Shown piece by piece: positions 25,235 to 34,928 of a stretch of DNA of 64,000 nt. The DNA lies in IMG/VR virus record IMGVR_UViG_3300010885_032796, positions 56,050-120,049 of that record. One strand, given 5' to 3'. The DNA is from a virus. Within the stretch, counting starts at the first letter, position 1. Each line of letters begins with the position of its first letter. A model generated the notes under the pieces. That model did not search any database. It was not told the origin of the DNA and saw only the letters and a list, made by a program, of their open reading frames with translations. Position numbers and translations under genes: made by a program.

Positions 25235-28200
25235 TGGTTTAGGCGCTTCCAGCGGCTTCCAGCCACTCGTTGTGCCAGTTACGCCAAACTGCTCGCCGTG
25301 AGCCAGCGCTGGGACATAGCTACTACCGGCCGAGTCGCTGCTCAGCCCGCGGTGCACGCTATTCAACAGGCCGCGCTCCTGATAAGAACCGAGCATTCGC
25401 GTCATCCAGTCAGGATCGTTCGAGATATTCGACATGCCGCGCACCATCTCTGGCTCAAACGGCGGCGGAGCTTTATGCGCTTGAATACTGTTAATGCCGT
25501 ACTTGTTCAAATTTGTGACGACATTTTTACCAATCTTTGTGCCGATTGAATAGTGCAATACTGGCTGCTCAAGATAATGGCCAGTTAACTCACTCGGTCG
25601 GCCGGCGACAGCGCCAGTTCTAGGCGTCCAGCCGCGCTCCAAAACAGAGTACGGAACAATGTCGTCGGGCGAATATTCACCCTGCTCGTCTGTCATGCGC
25701 ACGTGGTTAACCAGCCCGCGCGAAAGAAGCTCGATGTTTCGCCGGTGCGCTGGAATACCACTGTTTTGCATAACTTGCCGCATGGCTTGCACAAAGTACC
25801 GCCGGCCTTCACCAATGCCCTTGTGCTTAACGACTTCAGACGGGTTTGGCATGCCGTCAGACAACGAGTCGCCGGCCTCAAGTGTGTCGCCGCGCTTTAC
25901 AATCACCTCGCGCTCAGTCGGCACGTAGTGATCCTGCCCGTTGATCTGGACATAATGCCCGCCCTGTGGCGCTGGCCGAATACCCTGAACTTGGCCGTCT
26001 GTTTGAGCGTGCGTTGCGCCGCTTGGATACTTTTTCGGCACCTGCACTAGCGCGTTTAGCGCCTTGAAACCAGAAATAGCGCCAGCGCCGCCCACGCCGC
26101 CAGAGTGCTTTGATGAAATCTGCGACTGCGTGACCGGCTCAGAATTAGAGACAACAAGCCCGTTTTCCAGTAAAAACAAATGATCCGAATGCGCAATGTA
26201 TATGTCGTATGTCGGCCTGACGCCCGCGTCTTCTTCACGAACAAACCGCGCCCGTGTTGAGTCGTTTGTCTTTTTTGCCTCTACAACAATCTGCATTAGT
26301 TTTTCGTGTTTTACGCCGGGAATATAAAAATCTGCCAGTTTTTGTACCATGTCCCCGGCGTTGATTGTGAACACATACATGGGTCGAGCATTGTCGGCCT
26401 TCTTTTGCGACAGGCGCACAGCAGATCCGTAAATACCAAAACGCACCGCAAGAAGCTCTTTAATCCCAACAATTAATTCGCGGCTTGTGGCTCCAAACCC
26501 AATGCCATTGCTGTGTTCGTTTTTAATCACGTAGCCATCAGTGGCAAGAATTCCAGCAATATATGCACGTATTGACGCGTTTGACCACGACCATATTGTG
26601 CGCGGCAACTGTTTTTCGTAGGAATGACAACCCCATAAACCCTCGCCGCTCAGCCAATGCTTGAGCCGATTACGGTACTGCTTATTGTCAGTTTCTTTCA
26701 TGTACACAGAATCTTCATCACGAATTCGATATTCGGGGTGCGCGCCTGTCAAACTAAAACCCAGCGGACGCAATAACGCCGGTAAGTCATCGGCTAGCTC
26801 TTTGTCATAACACGTAAATCGCACAGCGTTCTCAGTTGTCAGGCAGCCGTCGCCAGTCAGGATACCGGCCAATAACGCGTACGGCTCTTCGCGCGTATCT
26901 GTGTCATCAAAACTTGTCGCGAGCTTAGCGCAAATATAGTCATGCGCGTTTGGCGGTTGAAAACCAAGCGGGCGCGTAGCTATGGCGTCAAAGTACGCCA
27001 GCCGGTTAGCGGCAGCTTTGTTAGTGCGAACAACAACTTCAGTCAGAATTTTGTGCTCACGCGTGCCGATAACTGACAGGTAGTCTTCGTCGTTTACGGC
27101 GCCTGTGCCGCGGCGATACAGCACACGTACGCACGATTTATCGCCGCTGTACTGCTGCGCCAGCACAGGTACCGGGCAGACAACGCCAGAAATTGAGCAC
27201 CCCAGCACAATGTCACCCGCAACGATGTCCTCAATCTTTTTCACAGACCCGTCAGCCATGCGTACGCGCGTGCCTGCGGCTAAACAGAGCGCCTGCGCGG
27301 CGGCGATTCCGACGTAGTCGCCAATCGGCGGGAGCCGGCCTTTTTCGCGGTAGCCGACGTCTTTGGCGTAAACGCCGCCGTCTTCAGGACCGCCAGTAAT
27401 AGGGCTGCGGACTAAGATATCTTTAACGCCCGACTGCCGTAAGTCCTGCAGGATTTTGCCCGTAAGCCGCGTGTTGCGCTTGTAGCCGCCAGCCGCGCGC
27501 GACAGAAACGCACCTTCGTTGTCCGGGTCGTCTACTTCGGTCGGCATGCCGCGCTCTTCGGCCGTCCGTAAACGCTCGGGATCGTCCTCGTCGTCATGCG
27601 TAACAAGTAGCCTGTGCGCCATTTGCGTAAGCTGCTTGCCGTAAAACCCGGCGTCAGCCGTGGCGGTCTTGAGGTCGATAACGCCTTTGCGCGTACCGAA
27701 CGCGCCGGCAAAATACTCGACCGGCGTCAAACCAGCACCGTAACCGCGCAACACGGGAATTGGAATTGGCTCGCCGCGGTGGTCTAGGTACTGCATGTCA
27801 GCGCCAATCAACGAGTTCAGCTGGAACTTATTGCCGACGCCACTGCCGAGAATCTGATGGGCTAACGGGTTATCCTGCCCCTGCGCCTCGGTAAATACTT
27901 TCTCGACCAGATCGCGCTGCGCGTTTGACGCAAGTTCGAGCAACTTGAGGTTCTTCTGCTTTTCGGTCGACTGCCGGTCGCTCAAAATCTCGTGCATCGC
28001 CGCGTGCGTCTTTATCTGCGCGTTACGTGCCGCCAGTGTTGGCCGAATGTCGTTCAAACCAAAAGACAACCCGTTTGTAGAGTAACCAGCGTCCCGGCCC
28101 ACGTCGTGCAGCGCCTTCATCACCTTTTTGTATTTGTCAGGGTGCTGTTCGGCTAGTTGAGTGGCCAACGTGCCCATCGTTTTCTTTGTCAGCACGCGCT

Positions 28201-28267
28201 CGTAGTCACGCATTTCAGGCGGCAAAGCTTCGTTGATCAGAACTTGACCAAGCGTAGTTTTCAGCAT
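25226..28267 (-). CDS. RNA polymerase beta' subunit, C-terminal half, with intein
   Basis: Start set at ATG 28267; a TTG at 28285 is possible. The host protein has the beta' pattern after the catalytic centre: LTPVEYFAGAFGTRKGVIDLKTATADAGF (about 180-210), then the trigger-loop region GIAAAQAL / SEPVTQSQISSKHSGG. An intein splits this motif. After removal about 633 residues remain. The catalytic DFDGD lies in the separate fused beta-beta'N protein, so the two must join in one enzyme. Downstream, RGDTLEAGD and the C-terminal helices fit a beta' tail. It transcribes phage genes, perhaps from within the virion. Confidence 0.85.
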   Translation of the reverse strand: MLKTTLGQVLINEALPPEMRDYERVLTKKTMGTLATQLAEQHPDKYKKVMKALHDVGRDAGYSTNGLSFGLNDIRPTLAARNAQIKTHAAMHEILSDRQSTEKQKNLKLLELASNAQRDLVEKVFTEAQGQDNPLAHQILGSGVGNKFQLNSLIGADMQYLDHRGEPIPIPVLRGYGAGLTPVEYFAGAFGTRKGVIDLKTATADAGFYGKQLTQMAHRLLVTHDDEDDPERLRTAEERGMPTEVDDPDNEGAFLSRAAGGYKRNTRLTGKILQDLRQSGVKDILVRSPITGGPEDGGVYAKDVGYREKGRLPPIGDYVGIAAAQALCLAAGTRVRMADGSVKKIEDIVAGDIVLGCSISGVVCPVPVLAQQYSGDKSCVRVLYRRGTGAVNDEDYLSVIGTREHKILTEVVVRTNKAAANRLAYFDAIATRPLGFQPPNAHDYICAKLATSFDDTDTREEPYALLAGILTGDGCLTTENAVRFTCYDKELADDLPALLRPLGFSLTGAHPEYRIRDEDSVYMKETDNKQYRNRLKHWLSGEGLWGCHSYEKQLPRTIWSWSNASIRAYIAGILATDGYVIKNEHSNGIGFGATSRELIVGIKELLAVRFGIYGSAVRLSQKKADNARPMYVFTINAGDMVQKLADFYIPGVKHEKLMQIVVEAKKTNDSTRARFVREEDAGVRPTYDIYIAHSDHLFLLENGLVVSNSEPVTQSQISSKHSGGVGGAGAISGFKALNALVQVPKKYPSGATHAQTDGQVQGIRPAPQGGHYVQINGQDHYVPTEREVIVKRGDTLEAGDSLSDGMPNPSEVVKHKGIGEGRRYFVQAMRQVMQNSGIPAHRRNIELLSRGLVNHVRMTDEQGEYSPDDIVPYSVLERGWTPRTGAVAGRPSELTGHYLEQPVLHYSIGTKIGKNVVTNLNKYGINSIQAHKAPPPFEPEMVRGMSNISNDPDWMTRMLGSYQERGLLNSVHRGLSSDSAGSSYVPALAHGEQFGVTGTTSGWKPLEAPKPLQ
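26144..27286 (-). mobile_element. Intein with LAGLIDADG endonuclease inside beta'
   Basis: 381 residues from CLAAGTRVRMADGSVKKIED (Cys1, block A) to DHLFLLENGLVVSN followed by Ser (+1). Block B is IGTREHKIL. Two LAGLIDADG-type motifs are present, LLAGILTGDG and YIAGILATDG, each with an acidic residue, so the endonuclease may be active. The penultimate residue is Ser rather than the usual His before the final Asn. It is inserted at GIAAAQAL|SEPVTQ, at the trigger-loop motif of RNA polymerase. Confidence 0.88.
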
Positions 28268-28268
28268 G

Positions 28269-28508
28269 TTAAGGCGTCCAAACAAGATTCTGAATTGGTT
28301 TTGGCTTGAAGTCTGTAACTACAACTGTCTTATCAACGCCTAACGCGCGTAACACGTTATGGAAATCTTTTTCGCCCGGCGTTGAGTACACAATAGCTTC
28401 GTCAACTTGAATAGCCACAAAGATCGGATTGCCCATGTCATCTTCGACAATGATGCTGTGGGCCTTCTGTTCGACTGGCTGCAAGTGATGCTGCGTCTTA
28501 ACTAGCAT
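28269..28508 (-). CDS. Small protein between the polymerase genes
   Basis: A 79-residue protein (MLVKTQHHLQPVEQKAHSIIV...) with mixed strands and helices. It overlaps the Pro-rich gene start by 11 bases and ends one base before the beta' C-terminal start, so it is translationally coupled. It could be a small subunit or assembly factor of the polymerase, but only the position suggests this. Confidence 0.5.
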   Translation of the reverse strand: MLVKTQHHLQPVEQKAHSIIVEDDMGNPIFVAIQVDEAIVYSTPGEKDFHNVLRALGVDKTVVVTDFKPKPIQNLVWTP

Positions 28509-29241
28509 TGCCTGACAGACTCCGGCTAAGCGCCATAACGGCCGCGGCTTTTAACTGCATCTGAGTTGGGCCCGTATACGACGGGTCTTCAAACTGCACC
28601 AAGTCAGCCGGCACCGGTCGGCCGATGTACGACGCAGACTTTGGTTGCTCTGCGGCAAGCCACCACGCGCCCTTAACTGCGCCGGCGTTTGGATCAGCGC
28701 CCGGAGGCAGCGGCCCGCCCGGAGGAAGCGGCCCGCCCGGATCCTGCGGGCCAGCCGGGGCATTTGGATCTTGCTGTGCGCCAGCATTGGGGTCTTGCTG
28801 GGGCGGCGGCGCCATTGGCCCGCCCGGCAATGCAGACTCAGCTGGCGGGGCGCCGTTGCTGCCGGGAGGAAGTACCAACGACTCAGGCGGCACTTGTACA
28901 TTCATGGCGTTCATGATCGCCGTAAGCTGCTGCTGCATGTTGTACAGCCGGAAGTCGATCATCTTCATCATGTCTTCAGGCTTGGGTTTCTGCGCTGCAG
29001 GCGCAGCCGCCGGGGCCACTGGCGCAGCAGCGGCTACGGGAGCCTGCGGTTGCATAGCGCTCATTGCGGCGGCATTTGGGTCCATCGGCGGCGCGCCGCC
29101 CATCGACGGATCAGCTGGAGGTGCCGCGCCGGCCATTGCCGGATCCATTGGAGGTGCGCCGCCCATCATAGGGGGGCCGTCAGCCTGCTTCGCAAAATAC
29201 GCGCGGGCAATCGAGATCAGTTCTGGATTAACGGTGTGCAT
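28498..29241 (-). CDS. Pro/Ala/Gly-rich low-complexity protein
   Basis: Start set at ATG 29241 behind GGAGGT; in-frame codons further up, including the ATG at 29253, precede that site. The 247-residue product has repeats of GGAPPMDP type and GGPLPP type, with a short helical core (MMKMIDFRLYNMQQQLTAIMNAM) in the middle. It sits between the two polymerase genes. Low-complexity Pro-rich proteins with a helical core can be linkers or oligomerising virion proteins. No function is evident. Confidence 0.5.
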   Translation of the reverse strand: MHTVNPELISIARAYFAKQADGPPMMGGAPPMDPAMAGAAPPADPSMGGAPPMDPNAAAMSAMQPQAPVAAAAPVAPAAAPAAQKPKPEDMMKMIDFRLYNMQQQLTAIMNAMNVQVPPESLVLPPGSNGAPPAESALPGGPMAPPPQQDPNAGAQQDPNAPAGPQDPGGPLPPGGPLPPGADPNAGAVKGAWWLAAEQPKSASYIGRPVPADLVQFEDPSYTGPTQMQLKAAAVMALSRSLSGNAS

Positions 29242-29263
29242 AGAAACCTCCATGTTGAGCACG

Positions 29264-32200
29264 TCATGTATTATCTTCCACAATATGTACCGGGGTGTCC
29301 ACTTCTATTTCCCCGCGGTGATAGGCGTGAACAGCGTCTTTCTTTGTGCGATACACCCGCGGTTTAGCTTTGTTGTTGATCCGACTAGCCGCCAAATACA
29401 GGCCAGTCTGATAATCTTTGTTCGGCACGTAATGCGCTTTGAACGACGAAGCCGAGAATAAATTCTTGCTCGGCAGCATTTTCTCGACGGCTTCTTTTGC
29501 GGCGTCTTCGGTGCTGGGCACGTGATACTGCATAGCGTCGCCGTCAAAATCTGCGCCGAAACCCTTGGTGATAACCGGGTTAACTTCCATGACTTTGTTC
29601 TTGGTGAGCCGCGGATAGAACGCCATCATGCCATACCGGTGCAACACAGGCGCGCGGTTAATCACAATTGGCCGGCTGTTCATTTGCGTGTTCAACTCGT
29701 CTGCGGCCGCTTTGCTCTTGTCAACAACAGCCTGTAACGCCTGCATTCTTGGTAAGCCGCGGCGCACAAGGCCACGCACAACGAATGGCTTGTAGATATC
29801 CCACGCTTTTTCTTCTGGCAAGGCTACTTCGTCCATGTCCAAGTCTGGGTTGGGCGTAATGACAGCACGCCCGACAAGATCGACTGTGCTGCTGAGAAGT
29901 TTACGCTGCATTGTGCCGTACTTGGGGGAGTTGCCAAATACGTGCGACAGGAAACCTTTTACGTTACGCTCGACGTTTTTGGGCTGCTGCGGATCACCCA
30001 ACCCAGTCACGGCCTTCAGCGAGTCGTATACGCCCAGACGCTCGTCGCTATATTCAGACAGTGCACCAGATGCTTCTTTCAGCGCGCCGTTAGCGTCCAG
30101 CAGCTCTTTGTACAGATAGTTAGCGTCAGCCACGAGCGGTAGTTTCTTGGGGCCCATCGTAGATACGGGCCTGAAGATTGGCGGCAGTACGGGGACTTTA
30201 GTCAGCATCCAGTCTTTCGGATGCACGCCGGTAGCCTGCGAACTCTTGAGGAAACCCAATCGGCGCACAGCCGCGTCACGAAGAGTACTCCGCCCGCTTT
30301 TGATATCTTCACGGGCTTGCTCTATGGCGTGCGGGACGTTTACTTTGGCCAAGGCTTTTTGAATTGCCTGCGGGCCAGTTGAGTCAAACAACGTCGCTTG
30401 GCCAGCCAGTACGCCGCGGAACTGCTTCTCTGTCAGACCCAACACGCGCCTAATCGGGTCTTCCATGATTGGGTTGGGCATTGGCTCGTGCAGCGTAATC
30501 TTCGACCAGCGATTGCCGCCGTGTCCGCCTGTCAGCGCCTCGTCAAACAAGCCGCCCGGAACTGGCTTCATGCGCCCCTTCCAGTCCACAGTCTCAGAGT
30601 TCTGGATTTCGCGCGTACCAGATAGCTGATCGACGTCTTTATCCGTCATCGCCATGATGTTCGTCTTTGTGCCTTGCCGCGTCACGTTGATTCCAGACGC
30701 GCGCAGCTGGCCGACAAACTTCTCGTACACATGCGGGATCTTCGGAAGCGGCGGGGCGTAACCAGCCATAAACTGCGACCAGTAATCAGGATTAGCTTGC
30801 CCGCGCACCATTTTGGCATCACGGATAACTTTGCCGGCACCGTGAGACAACAGCGCGCCAAGGTCCAGCATGCCGACGCGCTTTGCACCTTCCGAGCCGC
30901 CCTTTGCTGGCGTACCCTCGGCGGTGTAACTTCCCATTGACCGGCCCTGCGCCTTGGATTCGCTGGTGTGGTGCAGCTTCATGAAGAACCGGCTGCCAGT
31001 TAACACACCCGGAATCTTGCGGCCTGTTTCAGGGTCAAACAGGTCTTCTTTGTCAGATAGGCCGTGCTTGTCCAACTCACTCTGGGCAAAATCAATCAGA
31101 CTGTTTTGGTTGTCGAAGTCTTTGATCTTGTACGGCTTACCGGTCTTGTCCGCTACTTTACCCAGCGTAGCCTCAATGACCTGCGCTGGATTTACGCGGC
31201 TGATTAAACCAAGTGGACTAACCAGCACTTCAAATGGGTTGCCGTCTTTATCATGCGGCATCTGGTGATCTGGCACAATTTCGGCAATCACACCCTTGTC
31301 GCCAAATCTACCTGTGAGCTTGTCGCCAACTTCCATGACCGACTGGTTTTTTACAACAACGCTCACGCCCTTGTCTGTGTGCTCTACGTCGGTAACAACC
31401 CCGGGCGAATGATGATCCCACGTCACGGTTTCGTCTGTGAAACTACCAGCACGACCGCGATGCACTTTGCCGTACACCGTGTCTTTTTTCTTCGCGACAA
31501 GCACAAGGGGATCGCCGTAGTTAACAGTTGTGCCCTTTTGAATAGCGCCTTTGTCGTCAAAGTTGTCGAGCAGCTTCTTGTCGTACACAGCGGGAAACAA
31601 GCTGGTAAAAGCTTTCTTGCCTACGTGCGTGTTCTCGTCCCATTGCGCTTCATGCTGGTACATGTGCTCGCTGGTCAGACGCTTGGCCGCACTCTCTGAG
31701 ATCACGCTGGCGTCTTCGTAGTTCTTGCCTCTAAACGGCAGATAGGCCACGCGCATGTTCAAGCCAAGTGCTGCGCTACCCTTGTCGTCCGTGAAGTTAG
31801 ACCGCGCAAGAAGCTGGCCGGGTTTTACAACGTCGCCGGGCTGAACCATCGGCGTCTGGTGTAAAAACGTCTTCCGGTTGTACGGCATGTCGTTGTACAG
31901 CTCGATAGTCTTCTTGTTGCCGTCTTTATCGCGCAGCACAATTCCATCAGGAGACACCGACACAACCTGCCCGTGTGCTTCTGCGCGCGTAGCTCCAAGC
32001 CGCGTACCCATCTCGTCTTCGTGCGATGTGGTAGGGTCGTCTGCTGTGGCTGATTGGACATGCGGGGCCTGCGCGCCAACGAGCGGCAGTGCTTGGGTGA
32101 ACATGCGCGCACCCATGATGACGCGGTGGCCTTTCACCATGGTCTTCATCGGCACCATGTTGCTCAAGCTAGACAGCGTTGAGTCCATGTGCGGTAAGCT

Positions 32201-33664
32201 GTATTGCGTCTCTTCACGCGGCACATACTTCAGCCGGCCGTTGACAAGCGCAGCGACCACGGGCAACTTGTTGTGCTCTTCGCCCGGGAACACAAGCGGC
32301 GTGTCGGCCAGCTCTTGCGGCGTTTTGAAGATCTTTTCGCCGGTTTTGTTATCTATAACGGGCGTATAGATCTTGCCGTCAGCGCCCTTCATGGCACCGC
32401 GGGCAAAACGCATGTCTACGCCGACTTTTCCGCTCTCTGGTGTGCGGAGATAATCGATGAACCCAAGGTGGCTGGGCTGGACGCTACGTGATTCAGCGGG
32501 CACAGCATCGAGCGACGATATGCCGCCTTCGCCCATGCGCGTAACGCGGGTCTGGTGGTCGTAAATCTCAGCCGGGTTGATTTCTTCCAAGCTCGACCCA
32601 AGGCCAGAGCCAATTAAGGCAGCTTGAATAGACTTGTCGAACACGCTGCTGGGAATGTGGTCTACGGACTTCTTGGCCGTTGCGCGCCACAGAAGCTTAT
32701 TCAGGCCCATGCGGTCTTTGCCAAAACGCTCCGCAATCAGATCTTCAGGGCCAGCGACAGACTGAAACACCATGTTGTCACGGTCGTCTGGGTCTGACTC
32801 GCGCCTGTTCACAGCCAACAGCTTTTTGGTGATGGCTAAAATAGTTTCAGGGTTAATAGTCGTGTGCCCTGTGCCGAGCGTGCGGGTTGTGACTTCGGGA
32901 TCGAGTTGCGTCTTGGCAAACTCGGCCATGATTGCTTGCTGCTTGGCTACAGAATCAGCGCCCTCGACTTGTTTGTTCACAAGCCGCTGATAGAGCTTAT
33001 CCAGCGTGCCGGCGTCGCCCTTCTCCATATTGACTGCGGTGATGTCGTTACCCCAGTGCTCGCGCAGCTGAGTGTCAGTGACGCCCATTTGCTTGAGCAG
33101 CGGCATAAGCGGAATTTGCGCCTGCCCGATGCTGATCTTGAACACGCCCGTAGCAGGGTCGAGAAAATACCGGTGGGAGCGGCCTTTACCGGGAAGCGTG
33201 TTAACGTGCGCTTCGATTTCGCCGTTGTCTTTTTCGCGGGTAAATACACCGGGGCGCAACCGCATCTGGTGCGCTAGCGTGTACTCGACGCCGTTGTTGA
33301 CGAACGTACCGGAGTCTGTGAGATACGGCACATGGGCAATCGTCGTCTTACGCTGGCCAACTGTCTCGCCGGTTTTGTTATCTATAAGATTCCACGTGCC
33401 CTGCATTCGGCGCGACAACGAACTTTTTGTCAGAACTGCGCGCTTCTGATCAACGCGCGTAAACGTTTCTGGGCCAGCGTAACTAACGTCGGCAAGGTTC
33501 AACGAGTACAGGTCGTTTTGTACCGGTTTGATCGTCTGTGCGCTTTTCAGCGCCTGATCAAAGATATTCTGCCGCATACCAGACACGTCCCCAAACGCTC
33601 GCATGGCGGGCGCGGGAAGTGGTTGCGGCGGAGTAGTAAGCGGCGGCAGTTCGGGCGCTGGCAT
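29264..33664 (-). CDS. RNA polymerase beta subunit fused to N-terminal half of beta'
   Basis: A 1,466-residue protein. The beta part has GKNYEDASVISESAAK (about 646-661), GDKLTGRFGDKGVIAEIVPD (about 780-799), PLGLISRVNPAQVIEATLG and the clamp-proximal GSYTAEGTPAKGGSEGAKRVG (about 911-931). The beta' part starts at about 970 and has KVPVLPPIFRPVS, KYGTMQRKLLSSTVDLVGRA (1248-1267), RPIVINRAPVLHRYG and the catalytic GADFDGDAMQYHVP (DFDGD at 1372-1376). The chain ends shortly after, and the rest of beta' is a separate gene. Natural beta-beta' fusions exist (for example Helicobacter), but here the join runs only through the catalytic half. No sigma or alpha gene is seen in the window. Confidence 0.9.
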   Translation of the reverse strand: MPAPELPPLTTPPQPLPAPAMRAFGDVSGMRQNIFDQALKSAQTIKPVQNDLYSLNLADVSYAGPETFTRVDQKRAVLTKSSLSRRMQGTWNLIDNKTGETVGQRKTTIAHVPYLTDSGTFVNNGVEYTLAHQMRLRPGVFTREKDNGEIEAHVNTLPGKGRSHRYFLDPATGVFKISIGQAQIPLMPLLKQMGVTDTQLREHWGNDITAVNMEKGDAGTLDKLYQRLVNKQVEGADSVAKQQAIMAEFAKTQLDPEVTTRTLGTGHTTINPETILAITKKLLAVNRRESDPDDRDNMVFQSVAGPEDLIAERFGKDRMGLNKLLWRATAKKSVDHIPSSVFDKSIQAALIGSGLGSSLEEINPAEIYDHQTRVTRMGEGGISSLDAVPAESRSVQPSHLGFIDYLRTPESGKVGVDMRFARGAMKGADGKIYTPVIDNKTGEKIFKTPQELADTPLVFPGEEHNKLPVVAALVNGRLKYVPREETQYSLPHMDSTLSSLSNMVPMKTMVKGHRVIMGARMFTQALPLVGAQAPHVQSATADDPTTSHEDEMGTRLGATRAEAHGQVVSVSPDGIVLRDKDGNKKTIELYNDMPYNRKTFLHQTPMVQPGDVVKPGQLLARSNFTDDKGSAALGLNMRVAYLPFRGKNYEDASVISESAAKRLTSEHMYQHEAQWDENTHVGKKAFTSLFPAVYDKKLLDNFDDKGAIQKGTTVNYGDPLVLVAKKKDTVYGKVHRGRAGSFTDETVTWDHHSPGVVTDVEHTDKGVSVVVKNQSVMEVGDKLTGRFGDKGVIAEIVPDHQMPHDKDGNPFEVLVSPLGLISRVNPAQVIEATLGKVADKTGKPYKIKDFDNQNSLIDFAQSELDKHGLSDKEDLFDPETGRKIPGVLTGSRFFMKLHHTSESKAQGRSMGSYTAEGTPAKGGSEGAKRVGMLDLGALLSHGAGKVIRDAKMVRGQANPDYWSQFMAGYAPPLPKIPHVYEKFVGQLRASGINVTRQGTKTNIMAMTDKDVDQLSGTREIQNSETVDWKGRMKPVPGGLFDEALTGGHGGNRWSKITLHEPMPNPIMEDPIRRVLGLTEKQFRGVLAGQATLFDSTGPQAIQKALAKVNVPHAIEQAREDIKSGRSTLRDAAVRRLGFLKSSQATGVHPKDWMLTKVPVLPPIFRPVSTMGPKKLPLVADANYLYKELLDANGALKEASGALSEYSDERLGVYDSLKAVTGLGDPQQPKNVERNVKGFLSHVFGNSPKYGTMQRKLLSSTVDLVGRAVITPNPDLDMDEVALPEEKAWDIYKPFVVRGLVRRGLPRMQALQAVVDKSKAAADELNTQMNSRPIVINRAPVLHRYGMMAFYPRLTKNKVMEVNPVITKGFGADFDGDAMQYHVPSTEDAAKEAVEKMLPSKNLFSASSFKAHYVPNKDYQTGLYLAASRINNKAKPRVYRTKKDAVHAYHRGEIEVDTPVHIVEDNT

Positions 33665-33668
33665 TACG

Positions 33669-34562
33669 TCACCCGATTTGTGATTGGGCAGCCTGCTGCT
33701 TTAACGAGGCAATTTCGTCGGGGTCTACGTATGTTGGCAAAATTCCAGCAATTCTCGCTTTTGACTTAGCAGCGTCTTCAACAGCCTTGGCGTGCGCCCG
33801 TTCTTTTGCGCGGTCGTACATGAGCTTGGCGGCAAGCCCGCCCATACCCAGCCCAGTGGCAACATATGCGCCGCCAACAGCCCCCGGTACGCGCTTGGCT
33901 ACATCTGTAATGTCATTCAGCCATTGCGGCCACGCGACTTTCTCTGCGGCAGCTTTCTCGACAGCCGTGTCGTACACGCCGTCTAAGTTGTTCTTGGCGC
34001 TGCGGCCCAGTAACGCGTCGTGATATTCTTTTTCGGCAGCGTCGATTTCAGCTTGCCGGTTTTGCTGCTTTTTACGTTTGTGCAACATGCTCACAAGCCC
34101 AGTCCCGCCGGCCAATCCAAGCGCGCCAGCGCCAAGAGTAGCGCCTGTACCGAAAGACGACCGAATAATGTTTGGGTCGTACGTACCCGGAGACGTCTGG
34201 TCGATAATTGGGGAAAGCGGACGCAGCAGATCGATAATCTTGGACGGCAGCATGCCGCCAATGCCTTCAGTTATGTTGTCGTAAATTCCGGCAAACTTGG
34301 CTGGCTCTTCTTCTTCCTTGCGCTTCGCGCGCTCGCGGGCAGCCTGCGACAGACTTCGAGCAAGATAATACAAGCCAGCAGCGCCAACGCCAACACCCAG
34401 CCCAGTCCCGCCAGCGCGCAGAATACGGTCGCCCCAGAAACGCTTAAGATCGGGCTCTGTAGGCGCGCTAGCGCCGGATACAGCGGGTTTTGCTGCATAG
34501 TTGCCTGCTTGTGCGCCGAAAGTGGAGTCCATGCCGCCAATTGCTTGCTTCTCTCGCTGCAT
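33669..34562 (-). CDS. Membrane-interacting Gly-rich virion-like protein
   Basis: A 297-residue protein with hydrophobic Gly-rich segments near residues 50-70 (GGTGLGVGVGAAGLYYLA), 140-165 (GATLGAGALGLAGGTGLVSML) and 225-250, separated by charged helices. This resembles glycine-zipper-like proteins thought to cross membranes in DNA ejection. It ends 5 bases before the RNA polymerase fusion gene. The function is inferred. Confidence 0.5.
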   Translation of the reverse strand: MQREKQAIGGMDSTFGAQAGNYAAKPAVSGASAPTEPDLKRFWGDRILRAGGTGLGVGVGAAGLYYLARSLSQAARERAKRKEEEEPAKFAGIYDNITEGIGGMLPSKIIDLLRPLSPIIDQTSPGTYDPNIIRSSFGTGATLGAGALGLAGGTGLVSMLHKRKKQQNRQAEIDAAEKEYHDALLGRSAKNNLDGVYDTAVEKAAAEKVAWPQWLNDITDVAKRVPGAVGGAYVATGLGMGGLAAKLMYDRAKERAHAKAVEDAAKSKARIAGILPTYVDPDEIASLKQQAAQSQIG

Positions 34563-34574
34563 AAGTGCACCTGC

Positions 34575-34925
34575 TTATTTTGCGGGCGGTACTAGGCCGT
34601 ATACCTGATACCACTCCATCCAAATACGGTAGTGTTTTTGTTGTTCGTCCCAGTTATCGGTTCGTTTAACGAGCCGATACCAGCCGTTCACTAGTTTATC
34701 ACTTATGTCGTCAAACATCGCCTTGTCGACAGGATCCCACAGCAAAAACATACGCGACTTAAAATCGCGACGCTCGTCTAGGTTCTCAACCTCTTCTTGT
34801 TTCAGGTCGCGATGCGCAGAGTCGGTCGCCAATACGGGCAGCCCGTCTATTGTGCCGGGCCACTGTAACCGTAAATCGCCGTGCTGCGCGCCACCAATTT
34901 CGCCGTGATATTTACTCAGGCTCAT
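34575..34925 (-). CDS. Unknown small protein
   Basis: A 116-residue protein (MSLSKYHGEIGGAQHGDLRLQ...), rich in Trp, Asp and Lys, with no membrane segment. It is followed after 12 bases by the Gly-rich membrane protein gene. I do not recognise it. The coupled position suggests a virion or assembly role. Confidence 0.5.
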   Translation of the reverse strand: MSLSKYHGEIGGAQHGDLRLQWPGTIDGLPVLATDSAHRDLKQEEVENLDERRDFKSRMFLLWDPVDKAMFDDISDKLVNGWYRLVKRTDNWDEQQKHYRIWMEWYQVYGLVPPAK

Positions 34926-34928
34926 TTG

